Assembly (NCBI GenBank): GCA_031316115.1
Contig: JALDRC010000001.1
Span: forward strand, 310,001-374,000
Length of the DNA stretch: 64,000 nt
From: Nitrososphaeraceae archaeon
Lineage (GTDB): Archaea; Thermoproteota; Nitrososphaeria; Nitrososphaerales; Nitrososphaeraceae
Reading direction: 5' to 3'
Positions 38,867 through 49,279 of the stretch are shown piece after piece (the stretch's first letter is position 1; the number at the start of each line of letters is the position of its first letter). The translations under genes were made by a program, and so were the position numbers. The notes beneath the pieces were generated by a model, which had not been told where the DNA came from, searched no databases, and saw only the letters and a program-made list of their open reading frames with translations.

Positions 38867-39466
38867 ATGAAATTGCAACTTTCAAAAAGAGATGAATTCA
38901 GAAAATTAGCAAAAAATCAAGGATATAGAAGTAGATCGGCATTTAAATTAAAACAGATTAATGCATCCTATGGAATATTCAAAAAAGGCAACATAGTAGT
39001 CGATATAGGCTGCTCACCTGGAGGTTGGCTTCAAATAGCTCGAAATGAAGTAGGTCATAATGGCAAAGTTATTGGGATAGATTTAAAAAAAATCGAGCCA
39101 ATAGAGGGTGTTATTTTCTTGAATGGAAATATCGAGGATAAAGTTATAAAAGAAAATTTAAATCAATTGACTAATTCTAGAGTAGATGTCATTCTTTCAG
39201 ACATATCTCCAAATTTAAGCGGTCAATGGGAGTTTGACCATGCAAGGCAAATTCTTTTAACAAAAAGCGTAATAGACTTGACTAAAAAAATAGCAAAAAG
39301 AAACAGTAAGGGAATTTTTAAGGTATTTGATGGCGATATGTTAAATGACCTAATTATCGAATTGAGAGATATCTTTGAGAAGGTAATAATTTCAAAACCA
39401 TTGGCGAGTAGACCAGCAAGTAGTGAACTATATCTTGTTTGTTTAAATTTTATTGGTAAATCATAG
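38867..39466 (+). CDS. rlmE: 23S rRNA 2'-O-uridine methyltransferase, RlmE/FtsJ family
   Basis: A 199-residue SAM-dependent methyltransferase. YRSRSAFKLKQIN at about 20-32 contains the first catalytic Lys of the K-D-K-E tetrad. VVDIGCSPGGWLQIA is the SAM-binding loop. VILSDISPNLSGQWEFDHA carries the catalytic Asp and the family's D-x-SPN motif. GIFKVFDGD (third Lys) and SRPASSELYLVC (Glu) complete the set. It methylates a uridine ribose in the large rRNA. It starts at ATG 38,867, divergent from abfD. Confidence 0.93.
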   Translation: MKLQLSKRDEFRKLAKNQGYRSRSAFKLKQINASYGIFKKGNIVVDIGCSPGGWLQIARNEVGHNGKVIGIDLKKIEPIEGVIFLNGNIEDKVIKENLNQLTNSRVDVILSDISPNLSGQWEFDHARQILLTKSVIDLTKKIAKRNSKGIFKVFDGDMLNDLIIELRDIFEKVIISKPLASRPASSELYLVCLNFIGKS

Positions 39467-39593
39467 TTTAGTATAATTATAAATACAATTCCTAGTAATA
39501 ATCTTATTTTATTTTACGGTCACAGATATTCAGTAGGATAGACAAATAGCATACAAATAAATCTTAAAATAGAGATATTAAAGAGAAAACATA

Positions 39594-40304
39594 TTGTTAA
39601 CTACAGATCATGATACACATAAACAAAGTAGAAAAAACCGAAAGATATCCAAATTAGAAAGAGATGCTTTTTATAAAATATTGTTTTCTAGAAGAGATGT
39701 TAGATCTCAATTTTCCAATAAAAAACCAATACCGTTATCTAAACTTTTTAAGATATTAGAGGCAGCTCATCATGCACCCTCTGTAGGTTTTTCACAACCA
39801 TGGAATTTTCTTCTCATAAAAGATCTAAATACAAGGGAAAAGATCAAAGAATCCTTTGCGTTAGAATATAACAAATCAATCAATATGTTAGTAACAGATA
39901 AAGAAAGACAAAAAAAATATAAATCGCTAAAATTGGAAGGCATTCTTGAATCCAACGTAAATATTTGTATAACTTATGACCCAACAAGATTTGGGCCTTT
40001 CATAATAGGCAAAACTAGTATCTCTGAAACTGGAATATATAGTGTGTGTTGTGCAATTCAAAATTTATGGTTAGCAGCAAGAGCTGAAGACATTGGAGTT
40101 GGATGGGTAAGCATATTATCTAATAAAAATTTAAAAAATATATTGTCTATTCCAAGACATATAAAACCCATAGCATACCTATGTCTTGGATATGTTTCAG
40201 AATTTTCTAATGTTCCAGATCTGGAAAAATCAAAGTGGTTACCTAGACTTGATGTAAAGGATCTTATATACTTTGAAAAATGGGGAAAATCATTGCAGTT
40301 CTAA
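39594..40304 (+). CDS. bluB: 5,6-dimethylbenzimidazole synthase, BluB
   Basis: A 236-residue flavin-dependent enzyme of the nitroreductase fold. BluB breaks up reduced FMN to make dimethylbenzimidazole, the lower ligand of vitamin B12. RRDVRSQF near the start, EAAHHAPSVGFSQPWNFLLI (the Pro-Ser-Val-Gly loop specific for BluB), CAIQNLWLAARAEDIGVGWV and the C-terminal CLGYVSEFSNVPDLEK are characteristic. The open frame begins after a TAA at 39,579-39,581 and the first usable start is TTG 39,594; there is no clear ribosome binding site. It lies 128 bases after rlmE. Thaumarchaeota are known cobalamin producers, so the gene fits. Confidence 0.9.
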   Translation: MLTTDHDTHKQSRKNRKISKLERDAFYKILFSRRDVRSQFSNKKPIPLSKLFKILEAAHHAPSVGFSQPWNFLLIKDLNTREKIKESFALEYNKSINMLVTDKERQKKYKSLKLEGILESNVNICITYDPTRFGPFIIGKTSISETGIYSVCCAIQNLWLAARAEDIGVGWVSILSNKNLKNILSIPRHIKPIAYLCLGYVSEFSNVPDLEKSKWLPRLDVKDLIYFEKWGKSLQF

Positions 40305-40640
40305 TTTTAGATAACACTATATATTATATGATATGAATATCTTACATATAAAAGATTGTAGTCATTTTTGTGTTTAATAAAAGGTTATTTAATGAAATAG
40401 TATTACGCAGAACCACGTTCAGATTAACAATAAGTTTTTCAATGTAGATTATATATAAATATATACTAAAAGCATTGTAATGATAGATAGGTTTTTGTAA
40501 AGAGTATAACAAATTTGAAACATCAATCTTATTATATTATAAGATTTAAGGATCTAAAATTATAGCATATATCTTTAGATTATTATGGATAATTCTATTG
40601 ATAAAACTGGTATTATCCTATAACATCTGTTACACTATTT
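40305..40640. other. Intergenic region between bluB and an IS remnant
   Basis: About 335 bases, AT-rich, no gene seen. Confidence 0.35.
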
Positions 40641-41540
40641 TACGTGGTGATAAGAGTAAGGAGTGTTGTTGTTACACCAGATGCAGTATAAAAGAGATTT
40701 AGAAAAGGTAAGACGATGGTGTATAAGAAGTAAATTAGATGGATGGAAAATAACTGACATCTGTAAATATGTATACATATCCATAATGAGTTTCTACAGA
40801 TACTGGAAGAGGTACAAAAAAGAAGGATTGGATGGACTCAAAGATAGATCTAAAAGACCACATACAATCCATAGAACAGATAAAAAAGTAGAACAGAAAA
40901 TAGTTCAGTTATGAAAGAAATACAATTATTGTCCATACAAAATACAGGGAACTCTTGCAAACCAACATCAAGGTTGGACATATGACAGTATACAAAATTT
41001 TATGCAAGAGTGGATTATACGACAATCTTATCACTAAACCCAAAAAAGAAGCGGAAATATATATGATTTGAGAGTAAATTTCCAAATGAATTACGGCAAA
41101 TTGACCTAAAAGTTATAGAAAATGAAGGAAAATGGTTGATATCTATTTTCGATGATCACAGCAGATGTGTGTATTATCATCTATCAGATGTATAGAAGGC
41201 ACTTCAGACAAAATTATTTACCTCTTAAAACTTACGATCAAAAAGTATGGAAAACCATTACAGATACTTACAGACCATAGTTCACAATTCTATAATTCAC
41301 ATTCTACATTGTAATCAGATTTTGATTCTTTTCAATGAACAGGACATACATCATATCATGGGTAGAATAGGAAAACCTACTACGCTTGGAAAGTTAGAGA
41401 GATGGCATCGCACATATGAGATTGAAAGACCAAGATTCAAAAGACATAAACAATTCATTAAATACTATAATAACAAAAGAGTACATATGTCATTGAACGA
41501 CATGATACCAGTATAAGTGCATAATAGGAGTGTAACACAT
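40641..41540 (+). mobile_element. Decayed IS481-like element of a different lineage
   Basis: The first piece (40,663-40,914) encodes a helix-turn-helix (WKITDICKYVYISIMSFYRY, then KKEGLDGLKDRSKRPH), as in IS481 transposases. The catalytic core survives in broken frames: LRQIDLKVIENEGKWLISIF around 41,090-41,150, DDHSRCVYYHL, TDHSSQF around 41,272-41,295, and KLERWHRTYEIERPRFK with the catalytic Glu, ending at RVHMSLNDMIPV (41,516). TGTTACACTATTTTACG at the left and GGAGTGTAACACA at the right may be its ends. Its sequence is distinct from copies A-C and it is the main IS scar in the conserved half of the window. Confidence 0.6.
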
Positions 41541-42441
41541 GTGGTGGGATCATACACTATAGATAAAATTATATTTTTTTATATGCAATTATTTGAATGT
41601 CTGGCCTGTAAATGAGACCGTTATTTCTAACAGAATAGTAGAATTTCCAAGAACTTGCTAATCGATTTTCCACTTTATTCTCTTTTTATTACTGAATCTA
41701 TTTTGAATCGATTTGATAATAACTTTTTTACATTTTATTTAAATATCGAATTCAAAAATATCTCGGTCGATGTTTATTTTCGCTTAAATTTTGGATTAAA
41801 TTTTGAAGATTCATTATGTATTCTAAACAATTTTTAATCATAATAAATCATAAATCTTTAAAGATCATCAATCTCGAAAAAATAGATAACTTATGACCAA
41901 ATATTAAAAAATTCTCGCAAGCTGAGAGCGATTGTAATTAGAAAGTTCCTAAATAAAAATTAAAAGATCATATATAATTTAATAAAAAACCTAAATATGG
42001 GAGTAAAATCATAAGCGGAGAAATAACGTTCATAACAGAAGATCATAATGCAGAAAAAAAATAAATTCAGGGTTAAGGCGGTCCAATCTTATTTAAAATC
42101 TAGTTTCATCAAATTCTTCACATTAAAAACAAAGTTGAATTAATCTTACAAAAAAAGAACTTATACACTTATTATTTTCAAAGTATCTATTTAGACTCAA
42201 TATTAGTTGTTAGTTTGCTATATAAGTAAATATTTATTACGTATTAAATTTAACAAGTCGATTTTGGTGAATTAAAAAGTAATACATCCCCATTATTTTG
42301 TTTTGGTCTATTTTAAATACATATAGACTTTGTTAGATCTAGCCTCAATTTTTCGCGATCTTATCAAATTCGGATAGGGGCTAATTAACGTTTATCTGTA
42401 GCATAGAAATAATAATATTCCTCAATGAGGTATTAAAATGA
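41541..42441. other. Intergenic region of about 900 bases
   Basis: No convincing coding frame, repeat or RNA gene; one 60-codon frame at 41,655-41,837 has no features of a real protein. Confidence 0.35.
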
Positions 42442-42825
42442 ATGGAAATTAGTAAAAAATATGTTATAGTACTTCTTGTTGTAGGTATAATTATTATTTC
42501 GATTTTCTTGTCTTCTAATGTGATATTCAAGAAAAAGAAAGAGTTTGACTTGGAGATAGATGCATTAAAGGAAGAACAATCATTATTTACACACACAAGA
42601 GTTGTAATAGCCAATACTGGACTCAAACCGCTTACTAATATAACTGCAAATTACGGGAATATAAGTGAGGAAATAATACCTATCCTGGAACCTGGTCAGA
42701 GATATCCGTTAAGTCCGCCAGCTGGGAGCAATCTTGATAGGATTATCATTACAACAGAAGAAGGATTAAACTTTACTAAGGAATATAGATCCCCCATAAA
42801 AGTCCCAGGTATGATGGGATCCTAA
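42442..42825 (+). CDS. Membrane-anchored small protein with an exposed beta domain
   Basis: A 127-residue protein with one N-terminal membrane helix (YVIVLLVVGIIIISIFLSSN, about residues 7-26) and an outside or inside soluble part of beta type. The segment THTRVVIANTGLKPLTNITA resembles the Ig-like or CARDB-type domains of archaeal surface proteins. It has no catalytic motif. TGAGG stands 12 bases before ATG 42,442. It is convergent with purE, their stops about 16 bases apart. The role is unknown. Confidence 0.6.
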   Translation: MEISKKYVIVLLVVGIIIISIFLSSNVIFKKKKEFDLEIDALKEEQSLFTHTRVVIANTGLKPLTNITANYGNISEEIIPILEPGQRYPLSPPAGSNLDRIIITTEEGLNFTKEYRSPIKVPGMMGS

Positions 42826-42841
42826 ATATACAAAAGATCAT

Positions 42842-43372
42842 TTAAATCTCTTGATCTTTACTTTCTAGATAGGTTTTCCATCCCATTTTTTCTAATTTTA
42901 GACATTTATTTTGAATTTCATTATTCAATTTATCTTTATATTTTTCAATTTGTTCTGCTAATTTGGGGGAATCGATACTTAATATTTGACATGCAAGTAT
43001 AGCTGCGTTTCTAGCACCATTTATGGCGACTGTTGCGACTGGAATTCCAGAAGGCATTTGAACGATCGACAATAGAGAATCTAAACCCGATAAACTAGAA
43101 CTTTTAATTGGTACCCCTATAACAGGAATAGAAGAAAACGATGCAACCATCCCAGGTAGGTGTGCGGATCCCCCAGCTCCAGCAATGATTACCTTTATTC
43201 CTTTTTTCTTAGCCTCAATAGAATATTTCATCATCCTTTCAGGTGTTCTATGAGCAGAAACAATTGTTAATTCATAAGTAATTTCAAAATATTCTAACAT
43301 TTCCGCTGCATATTTCATTACTTCTAGATCTGAATCGCTTCCCATAATTACTGCAACTTCAGCTTTTACCAT
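42842..43372 (-). CDS. purE: N5-carboxyaminoimidazole ribonucleotide mutase, PurE
   Basis: A 176-residue PurE class I protein. [14 protein letters not shown] at the start, the SAHRTPERM motif with the catalytic His, and [13 protein letters not shown] are diagnostic. It shifts the carboxyl group of N5-CAIR to C4 in purine synthesis. It follows purK after 12 bases on the same strand, forming a purKE operon. The C-terminal tail of about 20 charged residues is longer than in bacterial PurE. Confidence 0.95.
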   Translation of the reverse strand: MVKAEVAVIMGSDSDLEVMKYAAEMLEYFEITYELTIVSAHRTPERMMKYSIEAKKKGIKVIIAGAGGSAHLPGMVASFSSIPVIGVPIKSSSLSGLDSLLSIVQMPSGIPVATVAINGARNAAILACQILSIDSPKLAEQIEKYKDKLNNEIQNKCLKLEKMGWKTYLESKDQEI

Positions 43373-43384
43373 TTTCTATTAGAA

Positions 43385-44557
43385 TCAATCTGGTGTTATA
43401 TCTATTGAATTTTTTGATTTATTTGCTCTTTGTAGAGCCTCGTCTATAGAACTTCCAGTTGCAATGATATGACCTAATTTCCTTTTAGGCATTGTAATCC
43501 TTTTTCCATATATATGAAGTTTCACACCAGGAATTGAAAAGAAATTCTTCAATCCTCGTATCATGTAATTTCCACAGAGACCTGGTGGCCCCAGAATATT
43601 TTTCATCACTACTGGACGTATTAATTCCGGTCTAGCTAAAGGTAAATTTAATATGGAGTGAATATGTTGCTCAAACTGAGAAACAGAACAAGCTTCAATA
43701 GTATAATGGCCTGAATTATGTGGTCTTGGCGCAATCTCATTAATAAGAACCTCATTTTTCTTAGTTACAAACATCTCTATGCCAAATATCCCCACGTCAT
43801 TCATATGATTGGCTATCTTTTCTGCAAGCTTTTTGGCATCTAATTTAACTTTATTGGAAATTCGGGCAGGAACAATTGTTGTATCCAAGATGTTATCATA
43901 ATGGATATTTTCAGCAACAGGAAAAGACATTGTTTCACCAGATTTGTTTCTGGCTACAAGAACTGAAATTTCATTTGTGAAATGAACAAATTTTTCAGCG
44001 AATTTTTCTTTGTTAAGAAAATAGGAATATCCTTGATCAATTTGTTTTTCGGAAGAAATTAAAAAATTCCCACGTCCATCATAAGAATCTTCGGATGCTT
44101 TTAGTACTACTGGAAAACCAAACTTTTTGATAAATGAAATTAAATCTTGTTTTGATTCTATTTTACGAAAATTAGTAACTGGTATTTTGTTTTCCTGCAA
44201 AAAAGTTTTTTGTCGAAGTTTATTTTGAATGATTTTCAGGGTTTTAGGAGATGGGTAGATGGGATATTTTTTTAATTCCAGATTCCTTAATGCAGTCGAA
44301 TTTGCTAGCTCGATTTCATATGTTATTATATCAGATTCATTAGCAAGTTCGTAAATCTTTTCCTCATCTTTAAAATCTCCTATAATCAGTCTATCACAAA
44401 TGGTTGAAGCTGGACAATCATTACTTGGGTCCAGAATTATAATTTTTAAAGACATTCTCTTGGCTTCTTGAGCAATCATCTTTCCTAATTGTCCTCCTCC
44501 TATAATTCCGATTGTAATAGGATTACTTACTGACAAATAGTCTAAAATATCATTCAT
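43385..44557 (-). CDS. purK: N5-carboxyaminoimidazole ribonucleotide synthase, PurK
   Basis: A 390-residue ATP-grasp enzyme that makes N5-CAIR from AIR, bicarbonate and ATP. The N-terminal GIIGGGQLGKMIAQEAKRM is the PurK signature. FPVVLKASEDSYDGRGNFLI is the ATP-binding loop. VFVTKKNEVLINEIAPRPHN carries metal-binding residues, and HNSGHYTIEACSVSQFEQHI is family-typical. It starts at ATG 44,557 and is followed by purE. No other purine genes are in the window. Confidence 0.95.
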   Translation of the reverse strand: MNDILDYLSVSNPITIGIIGGGQLGKMIAQEAKRMSLKIIILDPSNDCPASTICDRLIIGDFKDEEKIYELANESDIITYEIELANSTALRNLELKKYPIYPSPKTLKIIQNKLRQKTFLQENKIPVTNFRKIESKQDLISFIKKFGFPVVLKASEDSYDGRGNFLISSEKQIDQGYSYFLNKEKFAEKFVHFTNEISVLVARNKSGETMSFPVAENIHYDNILDTTIVPARISNKVKLDAKKLAEKIANHMNDVGIFGIEMFVTKKNEVLINEIAPRPHNSGHYTIEACSVSQFEQHIHSILNLPLARPELIRPVVMKNILGPPGLCGNYMIRGLKNFFSIPGVKLHIYGKRITMPKRKLGHIIATGSSIDEALQRANKSKNSIDITPD

Positions 44558-44805
44558 GAAGACAATAAATTGGATGTATTTAATGGTGTTAAAAATGTAT
44601 CAATAGGAAATTTCTTTTTAATTTCTCTACATTTGTAGGTTCAAACTATTCAAATAAATGACCATCGGTATAATGGAGGACAAGAACCAAAATGGTCAAC
44701 GATATAAAACAATTAATAGGAAAAAATAACATTAGAAAATTTCTCTAATATAATATCAGAAAAATTTTCATAATGTTTAATTAGAAGATGGTTCTATAAT
44801 AATGT

Positions 44806-44967
44806 GTGATAAAAGTTACCCATCAGAATCGATACATCCAATCTTATAGAGGAGAATTAGCTTCTCGCAAGAAGTGTTCAGGTTGCGATGGAAATGGCTG
44901 GATTTATGAATTTTATAATGATCCAGTATCATGGAGTGAATGCCCACACTGCTCTAAAGAAAATTAA
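44806..44967 (+). CDS. Small zinc-ribbon protein with a DnaJ-like CxxCxGxG motif
   Basis: A 53-residue frame from GTG 44,806 to TAA 44,967. It has CSGCDGNGWIYEF and, 20 residues after the second Cys, CPHC, giving a four-cysteine zinc ribbon of the DnaJ zinc-finger type. A stop at 44,800-44,802 limits the start to GTG 44,806. The clean zinc pattern argues for a real gene. Possible role: binding to protein or RNA; no specific target is known. Confidence 0.55.
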   Translation: MIKVTHQNRYIQSYRGELASRKKCSGCDGNGWIYEFYNDPVSWSECPHCSKEN

Positions 44968-45037
44968 AACAATTTTTTTACTTATTCACGAGTGATTAAT
45001 ATAAATACTTAACAATGATAGATGAATATTTGAGTTT

Positions 45038-45232
45038 ATGACTAGGAAAGATGAAGCGATAAAAAGGTGGTTTCCACTTGCTGCAATTTCTGCTGGTATC
45101 ACGTTTGTAATAACTTTCATTCTCAATTTACCAGTCGAGAAGGTAATAGCAGCTACTACTTTGGTCTCGGTAATGGTATTTAGCGGATTTTTTTTTAGAT
45201 CATTTGGAAAAGATAAGGACGATTATGAATAG
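45038..45232 (+). CDS. Small two-helix membrane protein
   Basis: A 64-residue protein with two membrane helices (FPLAAISAGITFVITFILNL and VIAATTLVSVMVFSGFFF) between charged ends (MTRKDEAIKRW and GKDKDDYE). The positive N-terminus suggests both ends face the cytoplasm. It starts at ATG 45,038, 70 bases after the zinc-ribbon gene on the same strand, with an AT-rich TATA-like stretch between them. Function unknown. Confidence 0.6.
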   Translation: MTRKDEAIKRWFPLAAISAGITFVITFILNLPVEKVIAATTLVSVMVFSGFFFRSFGKDKDDYE

Positions 45233-45338
45233 AAAAAATAAAGCTAAAAGTATAAACCTATAGAATAAGTTTTATCAGTTTATTTGAAAAAATTGAGTAC
45301 TATACTATTTTAATTTGAATAGGTAGTCTATTAAGCAG

Positions 45339-45773
45339 ATGGTTAGAGTTTCGAATCATATTTATTCATTTTTATTTTTCATTGCTATAAGTATTTTAAC
45401 AATAATAATAGCTCAGACTATTCATTTATTTTTACAAAATGAGATAGGAATGTTGAAATTTGTTATTTCATTAATAATTGAACTAACCTTTGGAGTAGCA
45501 ATAATCAAGGTTTATGACGATGTAGGATGTAAATGGGAAAACATACATGTTTTGCCAATTTCAAAAAAAAGAAAGGAAGAATATTCTAAGGTACAGAATA
45601 ATTATTATTATAATGCTATTACGGATTTAAAAAAATTCTGTCCCAATTGTGGAATTAGTATTGGAAAAAGTCGAAGCACATCTTATCTTGATAATGAAAT
45701 TCTACCTAGGTTTTGTAGAAATTGCGGAATACTGCTCAAGGAAACAGGTCCTACAGGAGATAATCAAAAATAA
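45339..45773 (+). CDS. Membrane protein with a C-terminal zinc ribbon
   Basis: A 144-residue protein. Two membrane helices lie at about residues 8-28 (YSFLFFIAISILTIIIAQTI) and 36-56 (LKFVISLIIELTFGVAIIKV). The cytosolic C-terminus carries two CxxC-type pairs, FCPNCGISIGKS and FCRNCGILLKE, forming a zinc ribbon. It starts at ATG 45,339. The design (membrane anchor plus zinc ribbon) is frequent in archaea, where it may tether other proteins to the membrane. The DUF192 gene follows 46 bases after it. Confidence 0.65.
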   Translation: MVRVSNHIYSFLFFIAISILTIIIAQTIHLFLQNEIGMLKFVISLIIELTFGVAIIKVYDDVGCKWENIHVLPISKKRKEEYSKVQNNYYYNAITDLKKFCPNCGISIGKSRSTSYLDNEILPRFCRNCGILLKETGPTGDNQK

Positions 45774-45831
45774 TATTTTCAAATCAAAATAAATAAATCG
45801 AGTTAATTTTCATAAATGCTTGGTATTATTT

Positions 45832-46374
45832 ATGAAAATACAAGATCGCTATTATACATTTGCTATTATTATGGTTTTACTAGTTATCATTTGTCTTGAT
45901 TTGATTAGTGAAAAAGACAATGATAGCATAATGGCTTTTTCGGAATTACCCAACAAAAGCCATTTGGACATATTGGCTAAAGAGTTGAATGATGACCGAT
46001 ACTTAAAAGGGATAGCAGAGATAAATGGTTTTGTATTGAATTTTGATATCGCATTGACTGATAAACAGAAACATGATGGATTATCGATCAAGTCATCTAT
46101 GCAGGAAAATGAAGGAATGTTATTTATTTTTGATGAACCTACTCGTCAAAGTTTTTGGATGAAAGGTATGAAGTTTCCAATAGATATTATTTGGTTGGAT
46201 GAAAATTTATCAATAGTTCACATCGAAAAGAGTTTAAATCCATGTGAAACTTGGCATCCCTGTCCATCCTATAAACCAACGGCTGAAGCATTATACGTAT
46301 TAGAAACTATATCTGGATTTTCAGAAGAACATGACCTTAAAATTGGGAAAAGAATCAATATTGAAATATCATAA
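45832..46374 (+). CDS. DUF192-family exported protein
   Basis: About 180 residues with an N-terminal hydrophobic segment (YTFAIIMVLLVIICLDLI) that acts as signal or anchor. The DUF192 domain follows: ALTDKQKHDGLSIKSSMQEN, then GMLFIFDEPTRQSFWMKGMK (the family's most conserved stretch), IDIIWLDENLSIVHIEKSL and ALYVLET. The domain occurs widely in exported proteins of unknown biochemical role. The frame is also open from TTG 45,820, but ATG 45,832 is more likely. It lies 58 bases after the zinc-ribbon membrane gene. Confidence 0.8.
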   Translation: MKIQDRYYTFAIIMVLLVIICLDLISEKDNDSIMAFSELPNKSHLDILAKELNDDRYLKGIAEINGFVLNFDIALTDKQKHDGLSIKSSMQENEGMLFIFDEPTRQSFWMKGMKFPIDIIWLDENLSIVHIEKSLNPCETWHPCPSYKPTAEALYVLETISGFSEEHDLKIGKRINIEIS

Positions 46375-46792
46375 GAAACTTAGATATTTTCTAGACAATT
46401 TATCTGATTTTACAATTATAATTAAAAACTTCACATGTATTAAGGTAGGATTATTTATGATTGCAGAAAAATAGGAGTATATAAAGGATAAGTGAATAAA
46501 GTCTAAAAGTTTTAAATAATATTATTTTAAACAATCATGAAATGAAAAAAATTTATCATCATAAAAGATATACCGGAAGAGAACAATCGTCTAATATTCA
46601 ACAAGGATAAAAAATGTAATTTTTATTTTTTAGATTACTCAGTTAAAATAAAGCACATATCAGGTGAATAGGATTTTCTCATCAATTCAAGAAAGATGTT
46701 TAAAACAACTCAAAATTTGTAGCTCTGATATTACTGCTAAAAAAGTTTTGAAAAAATAATGTTAAAATTATCTATTATATGATATCTTTTAC
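46375..46792. other. Intergenic region before an IS6 remnant
   Basis: About 418 bases, no gene or motif recognised. Confidence 0.35.
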
Positions 46793-47455
46793 GATAAGCT
46801 AAAAATCACCTCCTTATATTCAAAAATATTATTGTGAGTTACTATTGTATTATTGTACATAAATACAAATCATTATTTCTAGTTATGTACACAAAATAAA
46901 ATACAATTATCTTTTTGTCTACAAGGATAGTAATCATCAAAAATTTATATCCTAACTTTTAAATATCAATGAACTCTTAGCATTATACTTTTTTGTAACA
47001 ATTAATGGAGTGTTTTAATCCAATTACATTCAGCCCTTCATTAATATCTCTTAACTCCATCATTATAACTAGTATGTTTCCTGTATTTTACATCTAATGA
47101 TCTATTGAATTTTTCAGAAACAAGCCTATTCTTTTTTCTGAGATATAGATTCCAATCACAGAATCATTAAATAGTTCAATACAGAACCACAATCATAATG
47201 CTGGTTTTCCAATTGAACAATTCTTTCATATATAGTAAAAGCAGTTACTCTTTTTCTCTAAATTTGAAAGGCTCAGAATATCTTTATTAAAATCTAAACA
47301 GCAACATAAACTCTATTTTACTCTCTAAATACAATCGGCTGTTTAGATGTATTAAATAAACTTAATCCAAATACAGATAAAGAGAACATATTACTAAAAA
47401 AAAGAGGATGTATTACTTTCAAACATAATGTTCTTCATGTAATAAATAATATGTT
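46793..47455 (-). mobile_element. Strongly decayed IS6-family element
   Basis: GATAAGCTAAAAATCACCTC near the left end and the following ACAAGGATAGTAATCATCAA at about 46,920 match the C-terminal coding end of copies A-C. Later parts match the region around the DGG motif and the IDET motif. It has many stops and indels and is the most diverged IS6 copy of full length. It is one of few IS scars in the conserved half. Confidence 0.6.
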
Positions 47456-47715
47456 CTCATTTATAGACCTTTCTTAAAAGTAACGAGTAGATATTTTGAT
47501 ATTATTTCCTCATATGAAATTTTGTGATTTAATAATTTGAAACATCCTAGAGGTCAATCATGATTAAAATATATAATTAAATTGTCAAATTAATTTATAT
47601 ATGATGATTGGTTATGATTTACAGACCTTCATAATATAACTATTTCATGAAATTATATATATTCAAAATTTCGAATATTTGAATTAGAAATATTTTATCC
47701 GTGAAATTCTATTGA

Positions 47716-48846
47716 TCATTGCGCATAATAATATTTTTCAGGATTAGAACTAATATTGATTTGTGAATATTTGTCACCGAAGTCTCCTTTATTAATAACG
47801 AATCTATCCAATATATCTAGATTTTTGTTATCAAAAAACGTCCCTATTAGAGTATTACCATTATCTTTGATGTCAAAATTAAGGAAACCATGCTCTCGTT
47901 TTTGAATTACAGTATAAGGCAAATAGGAATCTATTTTATGAAGATCATCTCCACCTGTTCCAGCTGTTATGAATATAATTCCATCATTATTTTTGTATGA
48001 ATTACTATCACGATTAACAACTAGAGGATAAGAAGAATCATCTTTGTTATATGTTAATGGTAATGATCTTTGATAGTACTGTGTATGTCCTGAGAGAACG
48101 ATATCTACACCATTATTTTCAAATAATTTTTGGAGAGCCTTCCTCAAATCTTTGCTTGAATTTTCATCAAAATCTGATGCTGTGTAGAATGGTTTGTGAA
48201 GATATACAAATTTCCACAAAATATTTGGATCTTGTGAAGTTCTTTCTAAGTCAGCCCTAATAAAATCATATTGAGCACTACCCTTTTCAAAGGGGTGTTC
48301 GCTAGAAATCGCCAAGAAATGAATATTCCTAAAATTAAAAGAATAATATGGTTTTTCTAATCCATAATGAGATATTAGTTGTTGGTATGAGCTTGAATAG
48401 TCTAAATCATGATTCCCTATTGCTATTCTCATTATAGCATTTATCGGTTCAGATAAATCGAACCAACAATCTGCTGAAGTATTTTCAAAGATGTAATCTC
48501 CTAATCCTATGACTAGCTCCGGATCAAAATTGAGGATGTTCTTGACGGTTTTCGAAGATTCCTTGTTACATTTATAGTCACCAGCGGCAATGAAATTAAG
48601 GTTTTCAGCATTTTCTCCATTTAAAATATCTTCACTTTCTATAATAAACCCATCATTTCCATTATCATTTAACTCATTTGAGAAGGATTGATCACTATAA
48701 TCATTTGGTTCATAATAGTCTTCTGGAAATATCGCAAAAAATCCATCATCTTCTTCACCTGATGAAGCATAAAAATGAAATGATGATGATGATAGAATAG
48801 ATAAAGATAACATAGAAACAAAGATATTTTTATAATCATACACCAA
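47716..48846 (-). CDS. Exported metallophosphoesterase (purple acid phosphatase-like)
   Basis: A 376-residue protein with a signal peptide (NIFVSMLSLSILSSSSFHFY). An acidic linker (residues about 30-80, with FPEDYYEPNDYSD) precedes the calcineurin-like domain. The metal-binding motifs are in order: AAGDYKC, GLGDYIFE, GNHDLDY, YLHKPFY and SGHTQYYQRS. The last reads GHTQ instead of GHxH, a variant seen in purple acid phosphatases. It would cleave phosphate esters outside the cell. It starts at ATG 48,846. The neighbours (NHL propeller, oxidases) are also exported, though on other transcripts. Confidence 0.85.
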   Translation of the reverse strand: MVYDYKNIFVSMLSLSILSSSSFHFYASSGEEDDGFFAIFPEDYYEPNDYSDQSFSNELNDNGNDGFIIESEDILNGENAENLNFIAAGDYKCNKESSKTVKNILNFDPELVIGLGDYIFENTSADCWFDLSEPINAIMRIAIGNHDLDYSSSYQQLISHYGLEKPYYSFNFRNIHFLAISSEHPFEKGSAQYDFIRADLERTSQDPNILWKFVYLHKPFYTASDFDENSSKDLRKALQKLFENNGVDIVLSGHTQYYQRSLPLTYNKDDSSYPLVVNRDSNSYKNNDGIIFITAGTGGDDLHKIDSYLPYTVIQKREHGFLNFDIKDNGNTLIGTFFDNKNLDILDRFVINKGDFGDKYSQINISSNPEKYYYAQ

Positions 48847-49279
48847 TTTATATAAAAACCCGATGAAGACTCTTTTTAAGGTTTTAGTAGATTGTTCAGA
48901 TATTTTGATATAATATTATTTTCCCTAAAATTAATATAAAACAAATTTCAAAAGAAAAATCTTTAGATCAAATTTTCATAGGAAATGGTAATAGATATTA
49001 CAATGAAAATAGTAATCAAATATAAATTGTAAAACATGCTATTTTTAGAACGAAGAAATTTGATATTAACTGTAATAAACGCAGGATCGGATAAGAGATT
49101 ATATTTCATATTGAATCTGTTTTCAATTATGAAATAATTCTCAATTGCAGAAATTTAAAAGCTATTGGACAATAAAGGTATATTATTATTTAGATATAGT
49201 TTGGCAGGATATCTATTGATTTTACTAAATTTGTTAAAAACTCTGGTTTATAAATATGGAATTACTTTAGATAAAATGT
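48847..49279. other. Divergent intergenic region
   Basis: About 430 bases between the divergent phosphoesterase and NHL-repeat genes; it must hold both promoters. No other feature is seen. Confidence 0.35.

Noticed and set aside
41655-41837. 60-residue frame in the gap after the IS481-like remnant
   Set aside because: Low-complexity Phe/Leu/Asn composition, no ribosome site and no neighbours; it fits random AT-rich sequence.
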